From: Lentilactobacillus raoultii
GTDB taxonomy: Bacteria; Bacillota; Bacilli; Lactobacillales; Lactobacillaceae
DNA: 64,000 nt
Direction: 5' to 3'
Assembly: GCF_900411375.1 (NCBI RefSeq)
Contig: NZ_LS422984.1
Location: 150,510 to 214,509 of the forward strand
A program made the translations under genes and the position numbers. Within the stretch, counting starts at the first letter, position 1. Each line of letters begins with the position of its first letter. Below the pieces are notes generated by a model. The model made no database searches, was not told the DNA's origin, and saw only the letters and a list, made by a program, of their open reading frames with translations. Below, piece after piece: positions 10,163 through 18,133 of the stretch.

Positions 10163-10846
10163 ATGCAGGATGCAGCTGTTTTGAAGGGTACAAATGATGG
10201 ATATGAAATTATTTTGGATGATGAAGCGGATTTAGGTGACATTTACGCATCGCTTAAAGAACTGCTTGAAAACTTAAGAGATCAAACCACCGCTACTCAT
10301 CCGCAACCGATTTCTTTTGATATTCAGACTGGTATGCGGCTTTGGTCGGCCGGTAATCGGTCTGAAATTGAAAAGATTTTTTCGAATTTTCAGCTTTTTT
10401 CCGTTCATAAAATTATTTCAGATGTGATTACTAAAGAGGAATCAACTCGAATTTTAGAGCAGGAATCAGTTCACATCATTGATCGAATAATTCGAAATGG
10501 GCAGGAAGTTCATGTTCAAGGGGATGTTTTATTCCTTGGCAATATTCACGAAGGCGGCAAACTTTTTGTCGGTGGCAATATTTATGTCCTTGGTAATGTT
10601 CACGGCGTTATTCAAGCAGGGTATCCTGACTTGGAGGATAAAATGATCATTGGGGATGTACATAACGCACAGCAAGTTCGAATTGGTGAACAATACGAAA
10701 TTCTTGATGATACTAATCAAAAAATCACTGAAAATTCAGTAATTTATGTCAATGATTTACACGTTTTGGATTACGGAAAAGTTGAAGATCTTAAACAAAT
10801 TAATCCCAAATTTTTCAATCGGATAGGAGGCGTCATGAATGGGTAA
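10163..10846 (+). CDS. minC: Septum site-determining protein MinC
   Basis: Inhibitor of FtsZ assembly away from mid-cell. The N-terminal half (about residues 1-100) is the FtsZ-interacting domain and the C-terminal half is the right-handed beta-helix with repeated hydrophobic and Gly turns (QGDVLFLGNIHEGG, GGNIYVLGNVHG). 227 aa. Its last 8 bp overlap minD, so translation is coupled. No minE or divIVA lies in this window. Confidence 0.93.
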   Translation: MQDAAVLKGTNDGYEIILDDEADLGDIYASLKELLENLRDQTTATHPQPISFDIQTGMRLWSAGNRSEIEKIFSNFQLFSVHKIISDVITKEESTRILEQESVHIIDRIIRNGQEVHVQGDVLFLGNIHEGGKLFVGGNIYVLGNVHGVIQAGYPDLEDKMIIGDVHNAQQVRIGEQYEILDDTNQKITENSVIYVNDLHVLDYGKVEDLKQINPKFFNRIGGVMNG

Positions 10847-11645
10847 TGCATACGTAATCACTTCCGGAAAGGGAGGGGTTGGCAAAACAACCTCTTCAGC
10901 TAATATCGGAACAGCACTCGCAATGCTTGGAAAAAAAGTATGTTTAATGGATTTAGATATTGGTTTAAGAAACTTGGATGTTGTTCTTGGGTTGGATAAT
11001 CGGATTATGTACGATATCGTTGACGTGGCATCAGGCCGTGCCAGCCTGGGACAAGCGTTGGTAAAGGATAAGCGATTTGATGATTTGCTATACTTATTGC
11101 CAGCGGCTCAAAATACAGATAAAACAGCCTTAACCCAAGATCAGGTTGTTCAAATTGTTAACGAGATTAAACCCGATTTTGACTATGTTTTAATTGATTG
11201 TCCGGCTGGTATCGAGCAGGGCTTTATGAATGCGATTGCCGGTGCCGATAGTGCAATTATTGTTACAACGCCTGAGATATCGGCTGTTCGAGATGCGGAT
11301 CGAGTAGTTGGACTACTTGAACAACATCCCTTAAAAGAGGAACCTCATCTGATTATTAATCGGATTCGAACGCATATGATGAAGGACGGTTCGGTAATGG
11401 ATGTCGATGAAATAACCCATCACTTGGGGGTCGAATTATTGGGCATTGTTTTTGATGATGATGCAGTGATCACGACTTCCAATCAAGGTGAACCGGTTGT
11501 CCTTCAGGCAGACAATCCGGCAGGCCAAGGGTATCGTGATATTGCTAGGCGTCTTGAAGGTGAATCAGTGCCGCTTATGCAGATGAAGGATGAGATCCAC
11601 CCGTCATTTTGGAAGAAAATCGGGAACTGGTTTAAGAAGGGGTAA
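10839..11645 (+). CDS. minD: Septum site-determining ATPase MinD
   Basis: ParA-type ATPase that carries MinC to the membrane. The deviant Walker A motif SGKGGVGKTT is near residues 8-17. The C-terminus FWKKIGNWFKKG is an amphipathic membrane-targeting helix. 268 aa. The ATG lies inside minC and follows AGGAGGCGTC. It is the last gene of the mre-min group; a new promoter follows. Confidence 0.96.
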   Translation: MGNAYVITSGKGGVGKTTSSANIGTALAMLGKKVCLMDLDIGLRNLDVVLGLDNRIMYDIVDVASGRASLGQALVKDKRFDDLLYLLPAAQNTDKTALTQDQVVQIVNEIKPDFDYVLIDCPAGIEQGFMNAIAGADSAIIVTTPEISAVRDADRVVGLLEQHPLKEEPHLIINRIRTHMMKDGSVMDVDEITHHLGVELLGIVFDDDAVITTSNQGEPVVLQADNPAGQGYRDIARRLEGESVPLMQMKDEIHPSFWKKIGNWFKKG

Positions 11646-11653
11646 TCTATTGC

Positions 11654-11682
11654 TTGACGAATGGCCAATTTCCGATTATGAT
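11654..11682 (+). promoter_or_regulatory. Promoter for the T-box transporter operon
   Basis: TTGACG (11654-11659) and TATGAT (11677-11682) with an exact 17-bp spacer, directly ahead of Stem I of the leader. Strong SigA-type match. Confidence 0.7.
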
Positions 11683-11689
11683 TATTAGC

Positions 11690-11961
11690 ATAAATTAAAG
11701 AATTTTAAAGACAATGATCAGAACGATAGGCTTTATCAAATTTCAGAAAGCTCACGATGATGGAAAGTGGGTATTTGATTAGTTTATCTCACGTCTGGGA
11801 GTCATTTTCCTGAAAAAAGTAGGGAAAAGCGGTGAGCGCGTTATTGCTGAAGTTTAGTTTTCTAAACTCGTTGAGGCTTTTCATTTGAGTGAAAAGTAAA
11901 ACTGAGGTGGAACCGCGATAATTATCGTCCTCTTAAGCTGTAATAGCTTAAGAGGTTTTTT
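11690..11961 (+). promoter_or_regulatory. T-box leader, first module (Stem I, antiterminator, terminator)
   Basis: The lower Stem I helix pairs AATGATCAGA (about 11712-11722) with TCTGG...TCATT. On its 3' side CAC (11790-11792) is followed by one base and then the helix, the same layout seen in the valS and alaS leaders here, so CAC (histidine) is the best specifier candidate. A stem-III-like hairpin CTTTTCA/TGAAAAG (11877-11896) precedes TGAGGTGGAACCGCG (11903-11917). The terminator CCTCTTAAGCT/AGCTTAAGAGG (11929-11955) ends in six T. A caution: TGGA in the T box would pair with a discriminator U. Confidence 0.85.
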
Positions 11962-11962
11962 A

Positions 11963-12087
11963 GTTAGGTTGGAAACTAAACTTCTTGAGGCAGTAAATGT
12001 GAGTTTACTGCGAATTGAGGTGGAACCGCGAACAAACTGTCATCGTCCTCTTGAGTGAATAATGTGATAACTCAAGAGGACTTTTTT
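11963..12087 (+). promoter_or_regulatory. Second T-box antiterminator/terminator module without its own Stem I
   Basis: A second copy of the downstream half of a T box: TAAACTTCTTGAGGC (compare TAAACTCGTTGAGGC in the first module), hairpin GCAGTAAA/TTTACTGC (11990-12011), TGAGGTGGAACCGCG (12016-12030) and terminator GTCCTCTTGAG/CTCAAGAGGAC (12045-12081) with six T. Only about 15 bases separate it from terminator 1, too few for a second Stem I, so one specifier must serve both modules. Confidence 0.85.
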
Positions 12088-12104
12088 AATGGAGGGAAAG
12101 CAAA

Positions 12105-12749
12105 ATGATTCAATACATTGAACAGATTTTACCAGCTTTATTGTCGGGAACTAAAATGACTTTATCAATTTTCTTTTGGACGTTAATTTGTTCAATTCCG
12201 TTAGGCGCTATTTTGGCCTTGGGACTAGTTAGTAATTTTAAACCATTAGTTTGGCTTTTAAACATCTATGATTGGTTAATGCGGGGAACACCGTTGTTGC
12301 TTCAACTAATTTTTGTCTTTTACGGATTACCGATCATGGGCATTATCTTTGAGCGATATGATGCCGCTCTGTTTGCTTTTATTTTGAATTACACAGCCTA
12401 TTTTGCAGAAATTTTTAGAGGTGGTTTTCAATCGGTGCCAAGAGGCCAATTTGAAAGTGCTCGTGTCTTACGCTTGTCTTACAGTCAGACGATTCGAAAG
12501 ATTATTATTCCACAGGTTTTTAAAATTGTGTTGCCTTCAATTGGTAATGAGGTAATCAATCTGGTTAAGGATTCATCTTTAGTTTATGTCATTGGGCTAG
12601 GTGATCTTCTGAGAGCCGGAAATGTTGCCACTGCACGAGATGTCACGTTATTGCCACTCGTACTGGTTGGTATTATTTACCTGGCGCTGACAGCGATTTG
12701 CACGGTTGTTCTAAAAATGATTGAGAAACGTTCAAGCGTGTGGAGATAG
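12105..12749 (+). CDS. Polar amino-acid ABC transporter, permease
   Basis: Inner-membrane subunit of a PAAT-family importer (HisMQ/GlnP type), 214 aa with about five helices. The EAA loop that contacts the ATPase is visible as EIFRGGFQSVPRGQFESARVL-like sequence near residue 100-120. Start ATG after GGAGGGAAAG. It heads a permease-ATPase-binding protein operon behind a double T-box module. The substrate is inferred from the CAC specifier as histidine; homology alone says only a polar amino acid. Confidence 0.9.
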   Translation: MIQYIEQILPALLSGTKMTLSIFFWTLICSIPLGAILALGLVSNFKPLVWLLNIYDWLMRGTPLLLQLIFVFYGLPIMGIIFERYDAALFAFILNYTAYFAEIFRGGFQSVPRGQFESARVLRLSYSQTIRKIIIPQVFKIVLPSIGNEVINLVKDSSLVYVIGLGDLLRAGNVATARDVTLLPLVLVGIIYLALTAICTVVLKMIEKRSSVWR

Positions 12750-12764
12750 AGAGGAGCTTTAGAT

Positions 12765-13400
12765 ATGTTGGAAATTAAGGGATTAACCAAAAAATTTGGT
12801 AATAAAACGGTTATTAATAATTTATCAATGACGGTTAAGGACGATGAGATTATGGCCATAGTTGGGCCGTCAGGGGCAGGTAAGACAACGTTGTTAAGGT
12901 GTATCACCGGATTGGAAAAAGTTAACAGCGGGACGTTTTACTGGGATGGTAAACGGTTTGATCCTGCCAATCCTGGAAAAGAAGATACGATTATTGGTGT
13001 TGTCTTTCAAGATTATCAGTTATTTCCAAATTTAACTGTGATGGGTAATATAACGTTGGCACCAACAATGGTAAAGAAAGAGTCCAAGGACCAGGTAACA
13101 CAGCGGGCAACAGAACTTTTAAAGCGTTTGGGTCTTCAAGACAAAGAAACATTGTATCCTTATCAACTTTCAGGAGGTCAAAAACAACGGGTGGCGATTG
13201 TTCGTGCGCTTGCAATGAATCCTAAAATTTTGTGCTATGACGAGCCGACTTCGGCGCTTGATCCCGCATTGCGTGATGAGGTTGCTCAAATTATTTTAGA
13301 TTTAAAAAAACAAAAAATGACTCAAATTGTTGTAACGCATGATATGGAATTTGCTCAAACCGTTGCCGATGAGATTAAGCGGGTTGAACAAATCCAATAG
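12765..13400 (+). CDS. Polar amino-acid ABC transporter, ATP-binding protein
   Basis: Energises the importer. Walker A GPSGAGKTT (about residues 33-41), Q-loop in VFQDYQLFPN, signature LSGGQKQR, Walker B LCYDEPTSALDP and the switch histidine in VVTHD are all present. The protein is 211 aa and stops about 17 residues after the switch histidine, roughly 30 residues short of GlnQ/HisP-type relatives, which lack nothing catalytic by this loss. Fifteen bp separate it from the permease and 14 bp from the binding protein. Confidence 0.93.
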   Translation: MLEIKGLTKKFGNKTVINNLSMTVKDDEIMAIVGPSGAGKTTLLRCITGLEKVNSGTFYWDGKRFDPANPGKEDTIIGVVFQDYQLFPNLTVMGNITLAPTMVKKESKDQVTQRATELLKRLGLQDKETLYPYQLSGGQKQRVAIVRALAMNPKILCYDEPTSALDPALRDEVAQIILDLKKQKMTQIVVTHDMEFAQTVADEIKRVEQIQ

Positions 13401-13414
13401 AGGGGGATAATCAT

Positions 13415-14269
13415 ATGGCAAAGAAATTTAAGAAATTCCCGCTTATCATCGTTGGACTGCTAGTGCTGACGTTGTTATCTGGCTGTCGATTTGAATCGCG
13501 ACAAAAAATGGCTACGAATCCGGATACTTGGTCGGTCGTTTCCAAGCAAAAAAAGATTGTCATTGGGTTGGATGACAGTTTTGTGCCGATGGGGTTTCAG
13601 ACCAAGAGCGGCCGGATTGTTGGTTATGATGTCGACTTAGCAAAGGCCGTTTTTAAAGAATATGGCATCAAAGTTGACTTTCAGCCAATTGATTGGTCTA
13701 TGAATGTGACTGAGTTAAGAAACGGGACGATTGACTTGATATGGAACGGCTTTTCAATTAATCCACAACGAGCCAAAAAAGTCACTTTTAGCAAACCATA
13801 TTTGGTTAATAAACAAGTATTGGTTTCTAAAAAGAAAAATCACATTAACAATTTTGCGGATATGAAAGGACGCGTTGCAGGTGTCCAGGCGGGTTCTGCC
13901 GGAGCGATGGATATTGATGACAAACCTAAACTATTAAAGGATCTTATTAAAAATCATAGCCCAATTCTTTACGATTCTTTTACTGAGGCGTTCATTGATT
14001 TAAATTCTAATCGAATTCAAGGTCTATTGATCGATAGCATTTATGCAGGGTATTATATTAAACATCAAAAGAATCGGGCTTCTTATCGAAGTGTGCCAAG
14101 TCAATTTCCTAAAGAATATTATGGGGTTGGTATGAGAAAACATGACAAAAAGCTTAAACAGAAAATTGATGCTGGTCTGGATCGACTCGCCAAGAATGGC
14201 CAGTTGGCTAAGATCAACAAGAAGTGGTTTGGAACAAATCAATACAGTCCTTTAATGAAACATCACTAA
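13415..14269 (+). CDS. Polar amino-acid ABC transporter, substrate-binding lipoprotein
   Basis: Extracytoplasmic family 3 binding protein. The signal peptide is basic (KKFKKF) and hydrophobic to residue 21, with the lipobox LLSGC and lipidated Cys24. The mature part shows the usual family motifs: GLDDSFVPMGF, GYDVDLAKAV and LWNGFSINPQRAKKVTFSKPY-like strings. 284 aa. Last gene of the T-box operon; a terminator follows. Ligand is inferred, not shown. Confidence 0.92.
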   Translation: MAKKFKKFPLIIVGLLVLTLLSGCRFESRQKMATNPDTWSVVSKQKKIVIGLDDSFVPMGFQTKSGRIVGYDVDLAKAVFKEYGIKVDFQPIDWSMNVTELRNGTIDLIWNGFSINPQRAKKVTFSKPYLVNKQVLVSKKKNHINNFADMKGRVAGVQAGSAGAMDIDDKPKLLKDLIKNHSPILYDSFTEAFIDLNSNRIQGLLIDSIYAGYYIKHQKNRASYRSVPSQFPKEYYGVGMRKHDKKLKQKIDAGLDRLAKNGQLAKINKKWFGTNQYSPLMKHH

Positions 14270-14288
14270 TTTAGATTTACTCACGATG

Positions 14289-14325
14289 AAGTTTGAATGA
14301 ACCGATGGGTTGTTCAAACTTTTTA
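14289..14325 (+). terminator. Terminator after the transporter operon
   Basis: AAGTTTGAA (14289-14297) pairs with TTCAAACTT (14313-14321), followed by a T-run. Confidence 0.8.
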
Positions 14326-14393
14326 TTATGTATTGAGATTTTTGGGATTTTACTTTAAGATGAAAGTTGTGACAATTAAGGAGGATGAAACAT

Positions 14394-15674
14394 TTGACTA
14401 TAGAAGTTGCAAGAGGCATCGATTTGAAAATTATTCAAACCGATCAGTTTAAAAATAATATGATCGTCTTTAATTTCACTATTCCATCTAATTACCAGAA
14501 TTTTGCCAAATTGGCATTATTAGCTGAACTATTAGAGAATGCATCAACCGTTTATCCAAGTGAGATGCTGGTCTCTAGGAAACTTTCAGAGATGTTTGGC
14601 GCTGGTTACGGTGTTACGGTTTTACGTTATGGAAATCAGCATACTTTAAGAATTCGGCTAACATTTCCACAAAATCAATATTTACCAAACCACACCGACT
14701 TATTGGCCGAGGCGTTTTCTTTTTTAAGAGAAATGATTGAACATCCCTATGCTAATGGTAATCAATTCGAATCCAGTTATTTTAATGTTCATCAAACCAA
14801 TTTAGTAAATTATTTGCAAGCTCTTCCAGACAATCGTGAATTTTATTCAACCTTACAATTACAAAAATTGTATTATGCAAGCGATTTGGATCAAGGACAT
14901 TATTTGCTTGGAACTGCTAATGAGGTTCGAAATCAGGATGCTGATCACTTATATACGTTTTATAAAGAATTTCTAAAAAAAGCACAAATTTCAGTGATTG
15001 TTGCCGGTCAAATTGATTCTGAAGTGGTGAGAAATCAACTCACTTATTTTGCTACCTTCAGTGAGCGAAATGCGGATGACCTAAGCTTATATATTCGGCC
15101 TCAGTTACCAATGAAAACGCGTGAGAAAACAGAAGTGGTCCCTGGATCACAGTCAATATTAAACCTTGGTTATCGATTGCCGGTTTATTTTAACGATCGG
15201 TTATATTTAGCCGCAACAATTTTTAATCAAATTTTTGGTGCGTCAACACGTTCATTGTTATTTACAAATGTTCGCGAAAAAGCTAGTTTAGCCTACGACA
15301 TTCATAGTTCATATAATTCATTTGCGGGGATGTTGAGTGTCCAGGCAGGGATTGACTTTGAAAAAATGCCGCAAGTGATTCAAACGATTAATCTTCAGCT
15401 AACTGCTGTTGTCAATGGTGATTATCCAGATGATTTGTTAATTGGTGTTAAAAATTCAATGATTAATCAACACCGTTCACAGTCAGATTATTTGACTACT
15501 TTGGTTGAGAGACAGTATTTGCGTCAAATTTCCGGTATTTCTTATGAGGATAAACAGTGGGAGTCGGCGGTTATGGCTGTTACAAAGCGTGACATTGCAG
15601 AAGTTGCCAAGCAGGTCCATTATGAAGCCCGATATGTACTTCAGAGTCAGGGAGGTCAGAATGAAACTAATTGA
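14394..15674 (+). CDS. M16-family peptidase-like protein without active site (YmfF type)
   Basis: Clan ME, insulinase-type protein, 426 aa from a TTG start nine bases after AAGGAGG; the ATG at 14385 abuts that site and is too close. At the position of the inverted zinc motif HxxEH it has ALLAELLENAST, so the zinc ligands are missing. It overlaps the active M16 gene by 14 bp. Such inactive/active pairs are common in the family and in Bacillus (ymfF-ymfH), where the inactive partner helps form the closed chamber. The natural substrate is unknown. Confidence 0.85.
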   Translation: MTIEVARGIDLKIIQTDQFKNNMIVFNFTIPSNYQNFAKLALLAELLENASTVYPSEMLVSRKLSEMFGAGYGVTVLRYGNQHTLRIRLTFPQNQYLPNHTDLLAEAFSFLREMIEHPYANGNQFESSYFNVHQTNLVNYLQALPDNREFYSTLQLQKLYYASDLDQGHYLLGTANEVRNQDADHLYTFYKEFLKKAQISVIVAGQIDSEVVRNQLTYFATFSERNADDLSLYIRPQLPMKTREKTEVVPGSQSILNLGYRLPVYFNDRLYLAATIFNQIFGASTRSLLFTNVREKASLAYDIHSSYNSFAGMLSVQAGIDFEKMPQVIQTINLQLTAVVNGDYPDDLLIGVKNSMINQHRSQSDYLTTLVERQYLRQISGISYEDKQWESAVMAVTKRDIAEVAKQVHYEARYVLQSQGGQNETN

Positions 15675-16941
15675 TTATCCGACATTTAATGAACAATTAT
15701 TTACTACAAAATTGGAAAATGGGTTAGCCGTTTTTCTGCAGCCCAAAAAAGGATTTCAAAAAACGTTTGCGACATTGGGGGTTAATTACGGTTCAATTGA
15801 TACTGATTTTACTGTCAACGGACAACTAATTCATCAACCAGCAGGGATTGCCCACTTTATTGAGCATAAAATGTTTGATAAAAAAGGTTACGATGTCTTT
15901 GAACTGTTTAATAAAACGGGAGCAGCTGCTAATGCTTACACAAGCTTCACTAAAACCAATTATTTATTTGCAACAACTGAAGATTTAAAGTCGAATTTGA
16001 ATATTTTACTCGATTTTGTTCAACAACCATACTTCACAACACCAAAAATTGAGCGCGAAAAGGGTATCATTGATCAAGAAATCAATATGTATCAAAATGA
16101 TGCTGACAACCGACTGTATTTTCAAACGGTTCATGACCTCTATCCACGGTCACCACTAGCCGAAGACATTGCCGGGACAACGGCTAGCGTTGACAAAATT
16201 TCATTGGCAGACGCTCAACAAGCATACAAGACGTTTTATCGGCCAGAAAACATGGCTTTATTTGTGACTGGGAAAGTTAATCCACAAGAAACGCTTTCTT
16301 GGATTAAAGAAAATCAACTGAAAAAGCAATGGCCGCCTGCACCCCATGTCAATCGTCAATTAGTATTGCCAAAGGCCGACCAGACTCAACGTCATTATCA
16401 CCAGATGGCGATTTCACGCCCCAAAGCGGCAATTGGCATTCGAGGTACCAACGTGATTCCCCGTAATCGAAAAGGCGTCACGAATGAACTAGCGATTTCA
16501 CTTGTAATGGATTTGTTTTTTAGTGAAACTTCCGAAACTTACACACGGTTATATCAAGATGGTATTTTAGATGATTCATTTTCTTGGGAATTTGAAAATG
16601 AGCGCGGTTTCCATTTTACATTACTAAACGGTAATACGGATCACCCTGAGCAATTCGTAAATCAGATATCAGCAATTTTCAAAAAAATTCCGGATCAGTT
16701 GGTAGGGATGAATCGTGAATTTGATTTGCAAAAGAAAGAATTATTGGGAAATTATATTGAAATGATGGATTCTGAAGAAGCCATCAGTGGTCAATTTGAC
16801 GGTTTTTTGGATGAACCAGTAACGATTTATGATGAAGTTGAAATTTTGAATTCGCTAACACTTGGACAAGCGATCACTTTTGTCACGCAATATTTGAACT
16901 CAGCATCTATTCAGGCTGAAATTATTGAAGCAGATCGTTAA
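15661..16941 (+). CDS. M16-family zinc peptidase (YmfH type)
   Basis: Probable active partner of the preceding protein. The inverted zinc motif HFIEH lies near residues 64-68 and a downstream glutamate-rich helix, EREKGIIDQEI, supplies the third ligand. The ATG at 15661 has GGGAGG four to nine bases upstream; a longer reading frame starts at 15505 but lies inside the upstream gene. 426 aa, soluble, no signal peptide. It likely degrades or processes small peptides in the cytoplasm; no precursor peptide gene is seen nearby. Confidence 0.88.
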   Translation: MKLIDYPTFNEQLFTTKLENGLAVFLQPKKGFQKTFATLGVNYGSIDTDFTVNGQLIHQPAGIAHFIEHKMFDKKGYDVFELFNKTGAAANAYTSFTKTNYLFATTEDLKSNLNILLDFVQQPYFTTPKIEREKGIIDQEINMYQNDADNRLYFQTVHDLYPRSPLAEDIAGTTASVDKISLADAQQAYKTFYRPENMALFVTGKVNPQETLSWIKENQLKKQWPPAPHVNRQLVLPKADQTQRHYHQMAISRPKAAIGIRGTNVIPRNRKGVTNELAISLVMDLFFSETSETYTRLYQDGILDDSFSWEFENERGFHFTLLNGNTDHPEQFVNQISAIFKKIPDQLVGMNREFDLQKKELLGNYIEMMDSEEAISGQFDGFLDEPVTIYDEVEILNSLTLGQAITFVTQYLNSASIQAEIIEADR

Positions 16942-16977
16942 CTTATACTTTCCTTAAAATAACTAAGGGGTTTCGTA

Positions 16978-16986
16978 TGATATACT
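16978..16986 (+). promoter_or_regulatory. Extended -10 promoter for rodZ-like gene
   Basis: TGATATACT, with TG at 16978-16979 and TATACT at 16981-16986; no good -35. Forty bases ahead of the start codon. Confidence 0.5.
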
Positions 16987-17025
16987 AAAAACGGATGAGT
17001 AATTAACTTTAATGGAGAAATGAGT

Positions 17026-18105
17026 ATGAACGACGAAAAAGATAATTTAACAATTGGCAAAAAGCTTCATGATGCCCGAGTTGCCAAGGGTTATACACTC
17101 GATGATTTACAAAAAAATACTAAGATTCAGAAGCGTTATTTGATTGCAATTGAGGATAATGATTTTGATTCGCTGCCCGGTGAGTTTTATGTTCGAGCGT
17201 TCGTAAAGCAGTATGCAGACTCTGTTGGCTTAAACGGCAGTGAGCTTTTGGCACAGTTTGATACTAAACTTCCAGACACAGAAGCTCCTGAATACGTTAA
17301 TCGGGTCAACAGCGACAACCCTAAAACTCGCTCAGCACAACGTCAGGTAGATCAGCGAAATGAAAAAATCAGAAAGTATATCCCGGTCATTTCGGTTTCG
17401 GTGGTTGTCCTGATTATTCTTATCGCAATTTGGGTTGCAGCTGCCCATAGTACGCGAGACACAGCCAAAACGCAAATTGATACTAGTAAAGTTTCAGTTT
17501 CTAGTGGTCAAAAATCGAAAAAGAATTCAACTAGTTCTAGTGCCAAATCTAATCGCTCCGCTGGTAAAAAAACTGCTTCAAAAAAATTAGCTTTTAAAAA
17601 AGTAACAGAATCTGGTAGCAATGTTACCTATCGAGTTACTGGTGCATCAAGTAAGCCAAAAATTCGCATTGCAACTACCGGCTCTGGCAGTGCTTGGAGT
17701 TCTGTTAGTGCCAATGGATCAACTTTATGGCAAGGCTCACAAGCGGGTGGTAAATCACATACTGTCACGCTCCCAAGCAATGCGTCGTCAGTAACAATCA
17801 ACACAGGTAATGCACCACAGACGGCGATTTATGTTGCTGGTAAGCGATTGAAGCTCTCTGATCCAAGTGATGGTAGTTCAAATCAGGTACGTGTCATTAC
17901 ACTTCAGTTTGGTAAGTCTGGTACCAGTACAACTGGGGCATCCAGTTCATCAGCAACTGGTACGACGGGCACCGGGTCCACGACCAGTTCAACGACGACG
18001 GGTAACACGACAACCGGCACTTCTTCTACAACAAACGGAACAACTGGTACAACTGGAACAACTGGGCAAAGTACGACAACTGGTTCTAATACCGGATCAT
18101 ATTAA
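17026..18105 (+). CDS. rodZ: RodZ-like protein: helix-turn-helix, membrane anchor, Thr/Ser/Gly-rich tail
   Basis: YmfM/RodZ-type envelope protein. An N-terminal HTH domain (about residues 8-75, KLHDARVAKGYTLDDLQ) would contact MreB in the cytoplasm. A basic stretch leads to one membrane helix (about 120-145), then a Ser/Lys-rich linker, a DUF4115 beta domain (about 185-290) and a low-complexity tail of Thr, Gly and Ser to residue 359. The second ATG (17026) is chosen; the first, six bases earlier, is too close to GGAG. pgsA follows in the same operon, as in Bacillus. Confidence 0.85.
   Translation: MNDEKDNLTIGKKLHDARVAKGYTLDDLQKNTKIQKRYLIAIEDNDFDSLPGEFYVRAFVKQYADSVGLNGSELLAQFDTKLPDTEAPEYVNRVNSDNPKTRSAQRQVDQRNEKIRKYIPVISVSVVVLIILIAIWVAAAHSTRDTAKTQIDTSKVSVSSGQKSKKNSTSSSAKSNRSAGKKTASKKLAFKKVTESGSNVTYRVTGASSKPKIRIATTGSGSAWSSVSANGSTLWQGSQAGGKSHTVTLPSNASSVTINTGNAPQTAIYVAGKRLKLSDPSDGSSNQVRVITLQFGKSGTSTTGASSSSATGTTGTGSTTSSTTTGNTTTGTSSTTNGTTGTTGTTGQSTTTGSNTGSY
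17925..18100 (+). repeat. Low-complexity ACA/ACT-GGT-rich tract coding the RodZ tail
   Basis: Near-repeats of ACAACTGG and ACGACTGG units code for Thr-Thr-Gly and Ser-Thr runs. This is a slippage-prone tract inside the gene rather than a separate element. Confidence 0.6.
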
Positions 18106-18133
18106 TCGTTTCTGAGTTGTTGGAGGAAATTTA

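Noticed and set aside
15505-15660. Longer N-terminus for the active M16 peptidase
   Set aside because: It would overlap the upstream gene by 170 bp and lacks a ribosome-binding site; ATG at 15661 has GGGAGG.
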